Positions 16,173 through 24,275 of a stretch of DNA of 60,701 bases are shown piece by piece. The notes beneath the pieces are model-generated. The model saw nothing but the letters and a program-made list of their open reading frames with translations. It searched no databases and was not told the origin of the DNA. The stretch lies in NCBI GenBank assembly GCA_934749845.1, contig CAKVHQ010000007.1, positions 1 to 60,701 on the forward strand, written 5' to 3'. The position numbers were made by a program, and so were the translations under genes. The DNA comes from an uncultured Clostridia bacterium (GTDB taxonomy: Bacteria > Bacillota > Clostridia > Christensenellales > UBA1242). Position 1 is the stretch's first letter; every line of letters begins with the position of its first letter.

Positions 16173-16255
16173 TTTTTCCTCGATGCTAAATTTTAGCATA
16201 TATTATTTTTAACAACAAAATAAAATTATATATTGGCTTTTAAAATTTTAAATTA

Positions 16256-16280
16256 AAAAATCCGCATTTAAGTGCGGATT
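16256..16280 (-). terminator. Terminator of the paralogue pair
   Basis: Stem AATCCGCA / TGCGGATT followed by T on the minus strand, overlapping the stop of the 16279-16710 gene. Confidence 0.8.
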
Positions 16281-16710
16281 AACTCATTTTTGAAATATCT
16301 ATTTCTTCTTCATTTTCTTCTTCATTTTCTTTTTTAGGTTCTAACCTTGCTTGCGCAAATTTTGGATAATTTTTGTTTGCAAAGCGCAGTAAATCGGCAA
16401 GAACATATTCATCAAAAGTGGTTGTTTTAATAACTTCTGCTTCTTCCTTGCTCATTCCGTCACACATTTTTAAAAGGGGATTAAACACTAAAAATATATA
16501 TTCGCCAATTTTTGATTCTGGGGAAAGTTTATTGTAAATGTCTTTTGTGTAAACATCAACAAAAGCATTAGGTATAATAAGTGACTTTGTGCAAATTGCA
16601 AATCCCACTTTTTCAAAGCAATCGTTTAGGTCATTTTTTTTGTCCATAAAGTCTTTAGTTATTTTAACTACGGCAACTAAATATAATTCGTTAATATTGT
16701 AATTTTTCAT
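16279..16710 (-). CDS. Unknown protein, paralogue of its upstream neighbour
   Basis: Not recognised. 143 residues, soluble, helical. It begins NYNINELYLVAVVKI and ends EEIDISKMS; its neighbour begins NYNLDDLYVVSIVKI and ends EKVDISKMN, and both contain a central segment of the type VG(F/Y)AI(C/V)TKS. The pair arose by tandem duplication. The conserved D-I-S-K-M tail is surface-type sequence and may be a binding tag. The start follows GGGAG. It probably shares a transcript with the upstream copy (gap 39 bases). Confidence 0.75.
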   Translation of the reverse strand: MKNYNINELYLVAVVKITKDFMDKKNDLNDCFEKVGFAICTKSLIIPNAFVDVYTKDIYNKLSPESKIGEYIFLVFNPLLKMCDGMSKEEAEVIKTTTFDEYVLADLLRFANKNYPKFAQARLEPKKENEEENEEEIDISKMS

Positions 16711-16749
16711 ATTTTACTCTCCCTTATTAGTTTTCTAAATAATAGCTCG

Positions 16750-17157
16750 TTAATTCATTTTGGAAATGTCAACTTTTTCATCTTCTTCATCTAAAAGGTG
16801 ATGCAAAAAGTCTGTGCTATCGCGGTTTATATATCTTAAAACTTCTATGAGTGCAACACAATTCCATTTTTTTTGTCTTGCGCGAGCAAGTTGCTCTTTT
16901 CTATCTCCAAACATACTTGCCATTGTTTGAACATGAGAATAACAAATTTTGCCCACTTCAATATTCATTCTAAATGGTTCATAAAATTCTTTGGAGTAGA
17001 TATCCACAAACATTTTTGGTATTAGTTGCGATTTTGTAACAATAGCATATCCAACTAATTCAATACAATTTTTCAGTATTTCTTTCGAGTTTATTAAATC
17101 TTTGTTAATCTTTACTATTGATACTACATAAAGGTCGTCTAAATTATAATTTTGCAT
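16750..17157 (-). CDS. Unknown protein, tandem paralogue expressed from a leaderless promoter
   Basis: Not recognised. 135 residues from the start used here, homologous to the next gene downstream. The ATG at 17157 is chosen because the -10 box of a consensus promoter ends six bases upstream and because it aligns with the paralogue's start (MQNYNLDDLY against MKNYNINELY); a longer frame from 17199 would run through that promoter. There is no ribosome binding site. The C-terminus DEEDEKVDISKMN keeps the shared D-I-S-K-M ending. Confidence 0.78.
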   Translation of the reverse strand: MQNYNLDDLYVVSIVKINKDLINSKEILKNCIELVGYAIVTKSQLIPKMFVDIYSKEFYEPFRMNIEVGKICYSHVQTMASMFGDRKEQLARARQKKWNCVALIEVLRYINRDSTDFLHHLLDEEDEKVDISKMN

Positions 17158-17163
17158 ACCAAA

Positions 17164-17192
17164 TTTTAACACCATTTTGTTCAATTTGTCAA
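17164..17192 (-). promoter_or_regulatory. Leaderless promoter of the paralogue pair
   Basis: TTGACA, 17-bp spacer, TTAAAA (or TAAAAT one base on) on the minus strand; six bases separate the -10 box from the ATG. Confidence 0.7.
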
Positions 17193-17294
17193 TATGCAAA
17201 TTTTAATTTTAGGTAAGGGGAGTAATAGTTTATCTATAATTTTTCATTTATTAAATTTTATATATTCTTCAATTATTCAAAACAAATATTTTTA

Positions 17295-17846
17295 TTATTT
17301 GTCAATAATCATACTAAAGTTTTCATGGCTTAATTTTGCGGTGTGGTAAATGTTTGTTTTGTTTAGTTTACCTTTGCAAATAAATTTGGATGTGTACTCT
17401 TTGCTAGAATCTGCAATAGAATAGGTTACATCGTAAAAGTTGTAACCCAAAATGTTCAAAAATGGGTTTATATAAAACAGGTCATTTTTAACATACACAA
17501 TACCAATTAAAACGATAACTAAAATAAACACAATAAACATGCTTACCTTTTCAAGTTCAAAGCCCAGGGCAAACAACACAAAAAGCGAAAAATAGCCCAA
17601 AAAGTATTGTTCGGTTATGCTTTTTTGACTGATTATTTTAATAGATTGAGATGGCGTGTCGCTGTGTTTTAGCGAGATTTTTGCGCCAACAATTCCTAGC
17701 GCGATTGCAACTAACATCAAAACAAACGCGGTGGTGTTTAAAATGTTAAAAGTGAGGTTGTTTAAAATAATGTCTATAACAAGTTTGATAAGCACCAAAA
17801 AGTATAATGGAACAAACGCACTTAAATAAAGTAAAATCTTTTTCAT
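17295..17846 (-). CDS. Unknown membrane protein
   Basis: Not recognised. 183 residues with four predicted transmembrane helices (two at about residues 5-60, two at about 90-135), followed by a soluble beta-rich end (YDVTYSIADSSKEYTSKFICKG). The start at the internal ATG 17846 is preferred because the longer frame, from 17906, runs through the terminator hairpin of the SDR gene. No clear ribosome site precedes it. Its general layout resembles small clostridial integral membrane proteins without known role. Confidence 0.7.
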   Translation of the reverse strand: MKKILLYLSAFVPLYFLVLIKLVIDIILNNLTFNILNTTAFVLMLVAIALGIVGAKISLKHSDTPSQSIKIISQKSITEQYFLGYFSLFVLFALGFELEKVSMFIVFILVIVLIGIVYVKNDLFYINPFLNILGYNFYDVTYSIADSSKEYTSKFICKGKLNKTNIYHTAKLSHENFSMIIDK

Positions 17847-17883
17847 ACTTTTATTTTGCTTATTTTTTTCAAAAATATTAAAT

Positions 17884-17913
17884 AAAAAAATTGCCAATGT
17901 TGGCAATTTTTTT
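17884..17913 (-). terminator. Terminator of the SDR gene
   Basis: Stem AAAATTGCCA / TGGCAATTTT with T run, directly after the SDR stop. Confidence 0.85.
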
Positions 17914-18670
17914 AAATCAACAAATTTCCGCCACTAACTTCAATGCTTTCGCCAGTAATAAAGTCGCTTTGACTGCTTAACAAAAACATAACAGCGTTAA
18001 CAGTATCCTCAATTTTGCAAAGTCTTCCAAGTGGATTTTCTTTTGCAAACTTTTCAATTTCATCTTGACTATATTTTTTTAGTGAAAGTGGTGTTAGTGT
18101 TAGGGCAGGGCATACTGCATTAACTTTAATTTTGTAATCGCTTAATTCTAAAGCTGCACATTTTGTTAGCATTAAAATTCCTGCTTGACTACAACAATAA
18201 GCGCTTGAATTTCGTATTGGCTTTGTTCCTAGTCTTGATGATGTGTTAACAATTCTTCCGTCAGCCGATTTTTTTAGTAGTGGAATAGCGTGCTTTATGC
18301 AAAGCATTTTCCCCATTAAGTTAACTTCCAAAACTTTGTCCCAAGTGGTTTGTAAATTGCTTTCAAGCGAATTGTTAATTGCTATTCCTGCGTTGTTACA
18401 CAAAAAGTCTAATCTTCCAAATTCTTTTTCTATTGTGCTAAACATTTGCTCAACTTGGTCCTCTTTGCTAACATCTGCCCAAATAGGAAAAACTTTATAT
18501 CCCTTTTGCTTAAATTCATCAAAAGTGTTTTGAAGTTCGGGGTCTTGTTCAAGACTGTTTAATACAACAGTCGCTCCAGCCTTGCAAAGTTCTTCGGCAA
18601 TTCCTTTGCCAATACCTGTGCTAGAACCCGTAACTAACGCAACTTTATTTGTAAAATCGTATTTAACCAT
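17912..18670 (-). CDS. Short-chain dehydrogenase/reductase with catalytic Lys replaced by Gln
   Basis: A 252-residue classical SDR: cofactor motif TGSSTGIGKG near residue 14, NNAGIA near 91, catalytic Ser in VNTSSRLG, and Tyr in SSAYCCSQAG. The active-site motif of the family is YxxxK; here it is Y-C-C-S-Q, with codon CAA where AAA would give Lys. The Lys positions the cofactor ribose and lowers the Tyr pKa, so activity should be weak or lost. The rest of the fold, including PxxTxTP-like substrate loop and C-terminal EVSGGNLLI, is intact. The FabG-like fold fits an NAD(P)H-dependent oxidoreductase; the substrate is unknown. The start follows AAAGGAG. Confidence 0.88.
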   Translation of the reverse strand: MVKYDFTNKVALVTGSSTGIGKGIAEELCKAGATVVLNSLEQDPELQNTFDEFKQKGYKVFPIWADVSKEDQVEQMFSTIEKEFGRLDFLCNNAGIAINNSLESNLQTTWDKVLEVNLMGKMLCIKHAIPLLKKSADGRIVNTSSRLGTKPIRNSSAYCCSQAGILMLTKCAALELSDYKIKVNAVCPALTLTPLSLKKYSQDEIEKFAKENPLGRLCKIEDTVNAVMFLLSSQSDFITGESIEVSGGNLLI

Positions 18671-18741
18671 TTAATTTTCTCCTTTCACTAACTAATATTA
18701 GCAAAAAGAAAATATTTACTCAAATAATTTGATATTTTAAT

Positions 18742-19836
18742 TCATTTTTGTGTGTTTTGTTTTTGCTTAAGACTTTCAAAAAATTTTAAATTTTCTAAAT
18801 AGTATTTGTTTTGTGGAGCAAACTTGCCTGCCTTCAAATTGTATAACTCGGCTTTTTTATAGTTTCCTAGTTTATAATAGCAAACGCAAAGGTTTAAAAG
18901 GGGATAAACGTTGTAGTAGGTGTTTTCAACAAACGCACCGCTTTTTGAATTTTCTTTGTCTTTTAGTGCACACTTATACCAATAAATTGCTATGTCGAAC
19001 TTGCTCTCTTGCATAAAAATGTCTGCTAGCATGCAACAAATTTGAGCGCGAGGAAAAGTGAATTCAAAACTTTTTAGCAAACTCTTTTTTGCGCTAAATT
19101 GGTCGTTTAGCGATAAATAGCAACGGCATAAATCTATGCAAGCACTAACTTTGTTTTCAATCCAAGCAGACGGCATAGATAAAAATTTTTGAAAGTTTAA
19201 AATTGCATTATTTGTTTTGTTGTTATACATAAGTTCTCGTGAATAGTAATATTGCTGTCTTGCTGAAAAATTTGCTCCGTTTTTTAGCAGGCTTTCGTAT
19301 ATCTTCAAATTTCGTCCTTCCTTTGATGGTTTAGCATAAGGTCTGTGCTCGATAAAGACGCTAGAGTAAATTATCTTTCCTGCCGGTGCGATAACTTCAT
19401 GAATTGGGTCTTGCCAAACAAAGTTGCAACTTTTTTTCACAATTCTTTCTCTAAAATAACTAAAAGTTGGATTGTCAAATTTATCAAATGACACATTATA
19501 TTTCATCATAACAACATCAGGCTTTAATTTTTCAATTTGTTGCTTTAGTTTAATAAACGCTTTTTGCTCACTTTCCCTTAAAATGTCGTCCGCATCAAGC
19601 CACATTATGTAGTCCTTTGTGGCTTTCTCAAAAGAAAAATTTCGTGCCTTGCTAAAGTCATCAACCCAAACAAAATCATATATCTTGTTTGTATATTCTT
19701 TTGCTATTTTCTTTGTATTGTCGGTCGAGCCGGTGTCTACAATAATAATTTCATCAAACAAGTTTTTAACGCTTTCCAAACAGCGTTTAAGAACTTTTTC
19801 TTCGTTTTTAACAATCATTGCCAGTGAAAATTCCAT
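18742..19836 (-). CDS. Family 2 glycosyltransferase with C-terminal TPR region
   Basis: A 364-residue protein: the first 230 residues are a GT-A fold transferase (LAMIVKNEEKVLKRCLES, VDTGSTDNTKKIA, metal-binding DADD in WLDADDILRES), and residues 230-355 hold TPR-like helices (AIYWYKCALKDK, YYKLGNYKKAELYNLKAG). This GT2-TPR layout is common in Bacillota, including SunS-like enzymes that glycosylate peptides or cell-surface molecules. No transmembrane segment is seen, so it acts in the cytosol on an unknown acceptor. The start follows TTGGAGG. Confidence 0.9.
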   Translation of the reverse strand: MEFSLAMIVKNEEKVLKRCLESVKNLFDEIIIVDTGSTDNTKKIAKEYTNKIYDFVWVDDFSKARNFSFEKATKDYIMWLDADDILRESEQKAFIKLKQQIEKLKPDVVMMKYNVSFDKFDNPTFSYFRERIVKKSCNFVWQDPIHEVIAPAGKIIYSSVFIEHRPYAKPSKEGRNLKIYESLLKNGANFSARQQYYYSRELMYNNKTNNAILNFQKFLSMPSAWIENKVSACIDLCRCYLSLNDQFSAKKSLLKSFEFTFPRAQICCMLADIFMQESKFDIAIYWYKCALKDKENSKSGAFVENTYYNVYPLLNLCVCYYKLGNYKKAELYNLKAGKFAPQNKYYLENLKFFESLKQKQNTQK

Positions 19837-19961
19837 AAAACCTCCAATATTAAATATTAAATCTTTAACTTTTAATGTGCCTATATCGGTGCAATTTCAA
19901 GCGAGCCAGAACAAATTTTGGCTTTTTTAGCAATATAAGTTGTAGAATTTACTAAATCACT

Positions 19962-19989
19962 TTGAAATTTTAAGAAAACTAACTATAAT
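19962..19989 (+). promoter_or_regulatory. Promoter of radC-glyS
   Basis: TTGAAA, 16-bp spacer, TATAAT, with AGAGG upstream of the radC start. Confidence 0.75.
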
Positions 19990-20018
19990 TTATATATTAG
20001 GTACTATTAGAGGCAAAT

Positions 20019-20813
20019 ATGACACTAAAAGATCCAAATTTGAATCATTCAAAACTAGTGAATATGCATCAAGGACATAGGCACAGGTTAAGAAATAACT
20101 TGATTGAAAAGCGTTGGGAGAATTTTGATGAACACCAAATGCTTGAGTATGTTTTATCTCTTTCCATTCCACGAAAAGATACAAACGAACTTGCTCACTG
20201 TTTGATTGCTAACTTTGGAAGTTTTTCCAATGTGCTTGATTCTAGTGTTGAAGATTTAATGCAAGTTAAAGGCATAGGAGAAGTTACTGCAACATTTTTG
20301 CACGGGCTTCCAAATATTTTTAAAGCATATAAGAAAAGTAAGATGCTACCAAGACCAGTTCTAACTTGTCCTGAACATGTTTTTGACTATTTTGGAACAA
20401 TTTTCAATCACATGCCAAACGAAGAATTTTATGTGCTGTGTGTGGACTCTCTTAGTAAACTGATTGTTGCTAAACTAATCGCAAAGGGAACAAACAACGA
20501 AGTTGCTTTTGCCTTAAAAGCAATAACCGAAACGGCGGTTAGAACGCAAGCACAAGGTATAATCTTAATGCACAATCATCCAAACGGCGACCCATCGCCA
20601 AGTTCAGAAGATATTGAAATGACAAGACAAATATACTACAACTTAAATTTAAGTCACATCGCAGTTCTAGACCATATAATACTAGGCAAGTGTGACAATA
20701 ATTATTATAGTTTTAATCGTAGTGGATTGCTTGATGTTTATAAAAAGGAACTAGAAAAAATATTAGGTAAAAATGAGGGTATGTCTAACAAGACACCACC
20801 TTATAGTTGTTAA
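20019..20813 (+). CDS. radC: RadC family protein (JAB/MPN metalloprotease-like)
   Basis: A 264-residue RadC-family protein. An N-terminal helix-hairpin-helix part (LMQVKGIGEVTATFL, residues 85-100) precedes the JAB domain, whose zinc motif is complete in MHNHPNGDPSPSSED near residue 185. The name RadC comes from an erroneous repair phenotype; the family's cellular role is still unclear. The gene is followed after 12 bases by glyS and is probably co-transcribed with it. Confidence 0.93.
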   Translation: MTLKDPNLNHSKLVNMHQGHRHRLRNNLIEKRWENFDEHQMLEYVLSLSIPRKDTNELAHCLIANFGSFSNVLDSSVEDLMQVKGIGEVTATFLHGLPNIFKAYKKSKMLPRPVLTCPEHVFDYFGTIFNHMPNEEFYVLCVDSLSKLIVAKLIAKGTNNEVAFALKAITETAVRTQAQGIILMHNHPNGDPSPSSEDIEMTRQIYYNLNLSHIAVLDHIILGKCDNNYYSFNRSGLLDVYKKELEKILGKNEGMSNKTPPYSC

Positions 20814-20825
20814 AGGGAGAATGTT

Positions 20826-22208
20826 ATGGAAAAATTACAAAATTTAGACAAGATTGTTAATCTCTGCAAGGGCAGGGGCTTTATATATCAAGGAAGCGAA
20901 ATTTACGGCGGAATGGGCAACACTTGGGATTACGGTCCTGTTGGCGTTGAACTTAAAAATAATGTTAAAAGAGCATGGTGGAAAAGATTTGTTCAAGAAA
21001 GCGACAATAGTTATGGCGTTGATGCAGCAATTTTAATGAACAGCAGAGTTTGGGACGCAAGCGGACACACTGCTTCGTTTAGTGACCCAAAAATGGATTG
21101 TAAAAATTGTAAAACTCGCCATAGAGCCGATAACTTAATTGAAGAATATAATCACAAGCATAATATTGAAATGCCTGTTGACTCTATGAGCAAGGAAGAA
21201 ATGCAAGCCTACATTTTGGAGCATAACATTAAATGCCCAAATTGTGGAAAATGCGATTTCACCGAAATTAAAAACTTCAACTTAATGTTTTCAACAAAGC
21301 GTGGCGTTACCGATGCTAGTCAAGATATAATTTATCTTCGACCAGAAACAGCCCAAGGCGAATTTGTTAACTTTTTGAATGTTCAACGAACAACAAGAGC
21401 AAAAGTTCCATTCGGTATTGCTCAAATTGGCAAAGCATTTAGAAACGAAATTACACCGGGCAACTTTACTTTTAGAACTATTGAGTTTGAACAAATGGAA
21501 CATCAATTTTTCTGTAAAGCAGAAGACAGCATGAAATTTTACGACGAATACAAACAAAAAGCATGGGATTTTGCCACAAGCATTGGTTTGAAACCAGAAA
21601 ATTTAAGATTTAAAGACCACGACAAATTGGCACATTATGCAAAAGCGGCTTGCGATATTCAATACTTGTTCCCAATGGGTTGGAGCGAACTTAATGGCAT
21701 TCACAATCGTAGTAACTACGACCTATCTCGTCATGAAGAATATTCAGGAAAAAGCATGCTCTATATGGACCCAATAACAAATGAAAAATATGTTCCTTGC
21801 GACATCGAGTATTCAATTGGTTGCGACAGACTTGTTCTTGCACTTTTGTGCGAAGCCTATGACGAAGAAAAATTAGAAAATGGCGAAACAAGAATTGTAA
21901 TGCACTTTGAACCAAAAATAGCACCATACAAAGTTGCTGTTTTACCACTTCAAAAAAATTTAAGCGAAAAAGCAAAAGAAGTTTATGCTTCGCTTAAAAA
22001 GAAATTTATGTGCACCTACGACGAAGCAGGTTCAATCGGCAAGCGCTATCGTAGACAAGATGAAATTGGAACACCATTCTGCGTAACTATTGATTTTGAT
22101 ACGCTTGAAAATAACACCGTAACAGTTAGAGATAGAGATTCGATGAAACAAGAAACAATAAAAGTTGATGAACTTGCTTCATATATTCAATCAAAGATTG
22201 AAGATTAG
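20826..22208 (+). CDS. glyQS: Glycine--tRNA ligase, single-chain class II type
   Basis: A 460-residue homodimeric GlyRS of the eukaryote/archaea/Gram-positive type (not the alpha2beta2 form). It has YGGMGNTWDYGPVGVELK at the N-terminus, a zinc-type insertion CKNCKTRHRADN ... CPNCGKCDF, class II motif 2 in AFRNEITPGNFTFRTIEFEQMEH, motif 3 in IGCDRLVLALL, and a C-terminal anticodon-binding domain (VAVLPLQKN ... YDEAGSIGKRYRRQDEIG). It charges tRNA-Gly. The start follows AAAGGGAG. No T-box leader is present, since it is transcribed with radC. Confidence 0.97.
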   Translation: MEKLQNLDKIVNLCKGRGFIYQGSEIYGGMGNTWDYGPVGVELKNNVKRAWWKRFVQESDNSYGVDAAILMNSRVWDASGHTASFSDPKMDCKNCKTRHRADNLIEEYNHKHNIEMPVDSMSKEEMQAYILEHNIKCPNCGKCDFTEIKNFNLMFSTKRGVTDASQDIIYLRPETAQGEFVNFLNVQRTTRAKVPFGIAQIGKAFRNEITPGNFTFRTIEFEQMEHQFFCKAEDSMKFYDEYKQKAWDFATSIGLKPENLRFKDHDKLAHYAKAACDIQYLFPMGWSELNGIHNRSNYDLSRHEEYSGKSMLYMDPITNEKYVPCDIEYSIGCDRLVLALLCEAYDEEKLENGETRIVMHFEPKIAPYKVAVLPLQKNLSEKAKEVYASLKKKFMCTYDEAGSIGKRYRRQDEIGTPFCVTIDFDTLENNTVTVRDRDSMKQETIKVDELASYIQSKIED

Positions 22209-22265
22209 TAAAATCGCGTCTTAATATTGCACTTTATGTGAAAAATAAATTTAAAGGAGAATTTT

Positions 22266-22688
22266 ATGTTAATTGACGAAATAAAAAAGGCAAATGTTGA
22301 AGCCATGAAAAATCATGACCAACAAACAAGAACAGCATTATCCATTGTTGTTAATAAATACATGCTTGTTAACATCGAAAACAAGGCAAAGGGTGTTGAA
22401 ACAAGCGATGCCGAAGTTGTTGGAATTTTGCAAAAAACAATTAAGGAACTTGACGAAGAAGCCGAAAACTATTTAAAGGTTGGCAACACCGAAGAGAATA
22501 AGGCAGTGCTTGCTCAAAAGTCAGCAGTTGAGAAATTCTTGCCAAAAATGATGAGCAAAGAAGAAATTAAAGCCGAGATGCTAAAACTTGAAGATAAGTC
22601 TATTGGCTCGGTTATGAAGCATTTTAAACTTAACTTTGCTGGTAAATGCGACATGAGAGATGTTCAAGAAGTTTTAAAAACATTGTAA
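22266..22688 (+). CDS. yqeY: GatB/YqeY domain protein
   Basis: A 140-residue protein of the YqeY family: MLIDEIKKANVEAMKNHD at the start and the compact C-terminal helical domain (KFLPKMMSKEEIKAEM ... VMKHFKLNFAGKCDMRDVQEVLK). The domain is the one at the tail of the amidotransferase subunit GatB, where it contacts tRNA; free YqeY proteins have no settled function. It follows glyS by 57 bases and has its own ribosome site AAAGGAG; co-transcription with radC-glyS is likely. Confidence 0.93.
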   Translation: MLIDEIKKANVEAMKNHDQQTRTALSIVVNKYMLVNIENKAKGVETSDAEVVGILQKTIKELDEEAENYLKVGNTEENKAVLAQKSAVEKFLPKMMSKEEIKAEMLKLEDKSIGSVMKHFKLNFAGKCDMRDVQEVLKTL

Positions 22689-22709
22689 AAAAAAGAAAAT
22701 TTAAAAAAT

Positions 22710-22737
22710 AAAAAGACATTCAAAATGTCTTTTTTTA
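22710..22737. terminator. Bidirectional terminator
   Basis: Stem AAAAAGACATT / AATGTCTTTTT between yqeY and the convergent J-protein gene. Confidence 0.85.
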
Positions 22738-22740
22738 ATG

Positions 22741-23202
22741 CTATTTTAATGGGAAGAAAATAAGTAAGAAGAAAAGCAATAGTAGTGCGATAATAGCAAG
22801 GTCTAAAATTAACTTTTGGTTTTTTGACTGCTTTTGCTCGGGCGTTAAATTCTCGGCTTGTTTAGTCTTTTCCTTTGATGGCTTTTTTTCTTGTTCTTGT
22901 TTTGTTTCTTTTTTCTCGGCTTGAGGTTTTTGTGGTTTTGGTTTTTGCTTTGGTTTTTCTTGCTTTGCACTTTCGCTTGAAGGTTGATTTGAAAAGTTCT
23001 TGCGGTCATACTTCATTCGTAATTCTTTATTTTTTAATGTGGTGTATGCCTCGGTTATCAAAGCAGTTTGTTTTTCGGCAAAAAGTTTATCCCCTTGATA
23101 AACATCAGGGTGATATTTTTTTATCATTGTTAAGTACGCTTTTTTAATTTCATCATCCGTACTGTTTCTCGATACATTCAAAATTTCGTAGTAGTTTTGC
23201 AT
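22741..23202 (-). CDS. Membrane-anchored J-domain protein
   Basis: A 153-residue protein with a J domain at residues 2-65 (YYEILNVSRNSTDDEIKKAY and the HPD motif in KYHPDVY), which stimulates DnaK ATPase. A Lys/Gln/Pro-rich linker follows at about 70-128 and a C-terminal transmembrane helix at about 131-150 (LILDLAIIALLLLFFLLIFF). The tail-anchored layout suggests recruitment of DnaK to the membrane. It is not DnaJ itself, since it lacks the Gly/Phe and zinc regions. The predicted leader is only about 8 nt. Confidence 0.9.
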   Translation of the reverse strand: MQNYYEILNVSRNSTDDEIKKAYLTMIKKYHPDVYQGDKLFAEKQTALITEAYTTLKNKELRMKYDRKNFSNQPSSESAKQEKPKQKPKPQKPQAEKKETKQEQEKKPSKEKTKQAENLTPEQKQSKNQKLILDLAIIALLLLFFLLIFFPLK

Positions 23203-23216
23203 ATTAACCTATGTAT

Positions 23217-23245
23217 ATTGTATAACGATATTCACTTAAAGTCAA
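23217..23245 (-). promoter_or_regulatory. Promoter of the J-protein gene
   Basis: TTGACT, 17-bp spacer, TACAAT on the minus strand; the leader is predicted at about 8 nt with only AGG as ribosome site. Confidence 0.75.
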
Positions 23246-23273
23246 GAAATAAAAAAAATCGAATTTCTTCGAT

Positions 23274-23651
23274 TTATTTTTCCATAGTTTTTTGGCATTT
23301 AGGACAAATTCCGTAAAACACCAACTCATGAGTGTCTATTTTATAACCTTTAATTTTTTCAGGGAAGTCTAGTGGGTGAGGAAGCATTAAATTTTCCACT
23401 TTTCCACATTTTTCGCATGCGATGTGATAATGGAAATCTTTTGCAATTTCATATCTAACCACAGCGTCGCTAAGGGCAATTCTATCAACCTTTCCATCTT
23501 CCACAAATTGTGCTAAGTTTCTATACAGTGTTGCTTTGCTGAATGGACCATATTTTTTTTCAAGTTTTGTTAGTAATTCGTCTGCGGTTGGGTGGTTCAT
23601 TTCTTCAAGCACATCAATTATCATTTCTTTTTGATTAGTTTGTCTTGCCAT
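23274..23651 (-). CDS. Fur family regulator, PerR-like
   Basis: A 125-residue metal-dependent repressor. The N-terminal winged helix contains HPTADELLTKLEKKYGPFSKATLYRNLAQFVEDG, shown here in part (KATLYRNLAQF is the recognition helix). The C-terminal domain has HYHIACEKCGKVENL and YGICPKCQ, the two CxxC pairs of the structural zinc site. A regulatory His/Asp set (H86-type HYH, D in DTHE) is compatible with PerR or Fur. Peroxide stress is a reasonable signal, but Fur or Zur cannot be excluded. The start follows GGAG. A MarR gene lies 83 bases upstream on the same strand. Confidence 0.88.
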   Translation of the reverse strand: MARQTNQKEMIIDVLEEMNHPTADELLTKLEKKYGPFSKATLYRNLAQFVEDGKVDRIALSDAVVRYEIAKDFHYHIACEKCGKVENLMLPHPLDFPEKIKGYKIDTHELVFYGICPKCQKTMEK

Positions 23652-23733
23652 AATTTCTCCTTTTTATCTACATAATATAATTTAACATTTTGAAAATTGG
23701 TTGTCAACGAATAATCAAGTTGTAAACAAATTT

Positions 23734-24150
23734 TTAGTCAATCAAATCTTTTAAGTTTATAAGCAATGCTTCAATTTCTTTAAACTTGTTTTTATATGCT
23801 AACTGCTTGGTAAAATTATCTGCCATAAGAGTTAAACTCTCGTTTAAAGTTTTTGTTCCAAGTTCTGTTAAAGAGTAAAAAATAACGCGACTATCAAATT
23901 GGTCTTTGTTCTTTTTAATTAACCCTTCGCTTATCATGCTTTTGCATAAAAGAGCAAGGTTGCTTTTTGCTAAACCTAATCTGTCTATCAACATGCTTGG
24001 AGAAGTGTTTGGCTTTTCGCTTAACGCAAGCAAAACTTTAAATTTACTTGATATTAAGGCAGACTTGCTGTTGACATCAAACCCTTCGCACAGGTTCTCT
24101 AATCTTGAACATGTTGAAACAATATATTTAATAAGTTCGGTTTTTTCCAT
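23734..24150 (-). CDS. MarR family transcriptional regulator
   Basis: A 138-residue winged-helix protein. The HTH is in NTSPSMLIDRLGLAKSNLALLCKSMISEGLIKK (only SNLALLCKSMISEG is the recognition helix), the wing in DSRVIFYSLTELG, and the flanking helices form the dimer interface. MarR proteins usually repress efflux or stress genes and release DNA on binding small phenolic ligands; the ligand and target are unknown. It may be co-transcribed with the Fur-like gene downstream. The start follows AAGGAAG. Confidence 0.9.
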   Translation of the reverse strand: MEKTELIKYIVSTCSRLENLCEGFDVNSKSALISSKFKVLLALSEKPNTSPSMLIDRLGLAKSNLALLCKSMISEGLIKKNKDQFDSRVIFYSLTELGTKTLNESLTLMADNFTKQLAYKNKFKEIEALLINLKDLID

Positions 24151-24240
24151 ATTTCTTCCTTCGTATTACCAACATTATATATTTTAATAACTAAATTGTC
24201 AAAGTTATAAAGACTTTTTGTTTTATAAATTTTTCCAATA

Positions 24241-24269
24241 TTGACATTTTATTTGCATTATGTTATATT
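24241..24269 (+). promoter_or_regulatory. Leaderless promoter of the first HExxH gene
   Basis: TTGACA, 17-bp spacer, TATATT; the -10 box ends six bases before the ATG and no ribosome site exists. Confidence 0.8.
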
Positions 24270-24275
24270 TTTGCT

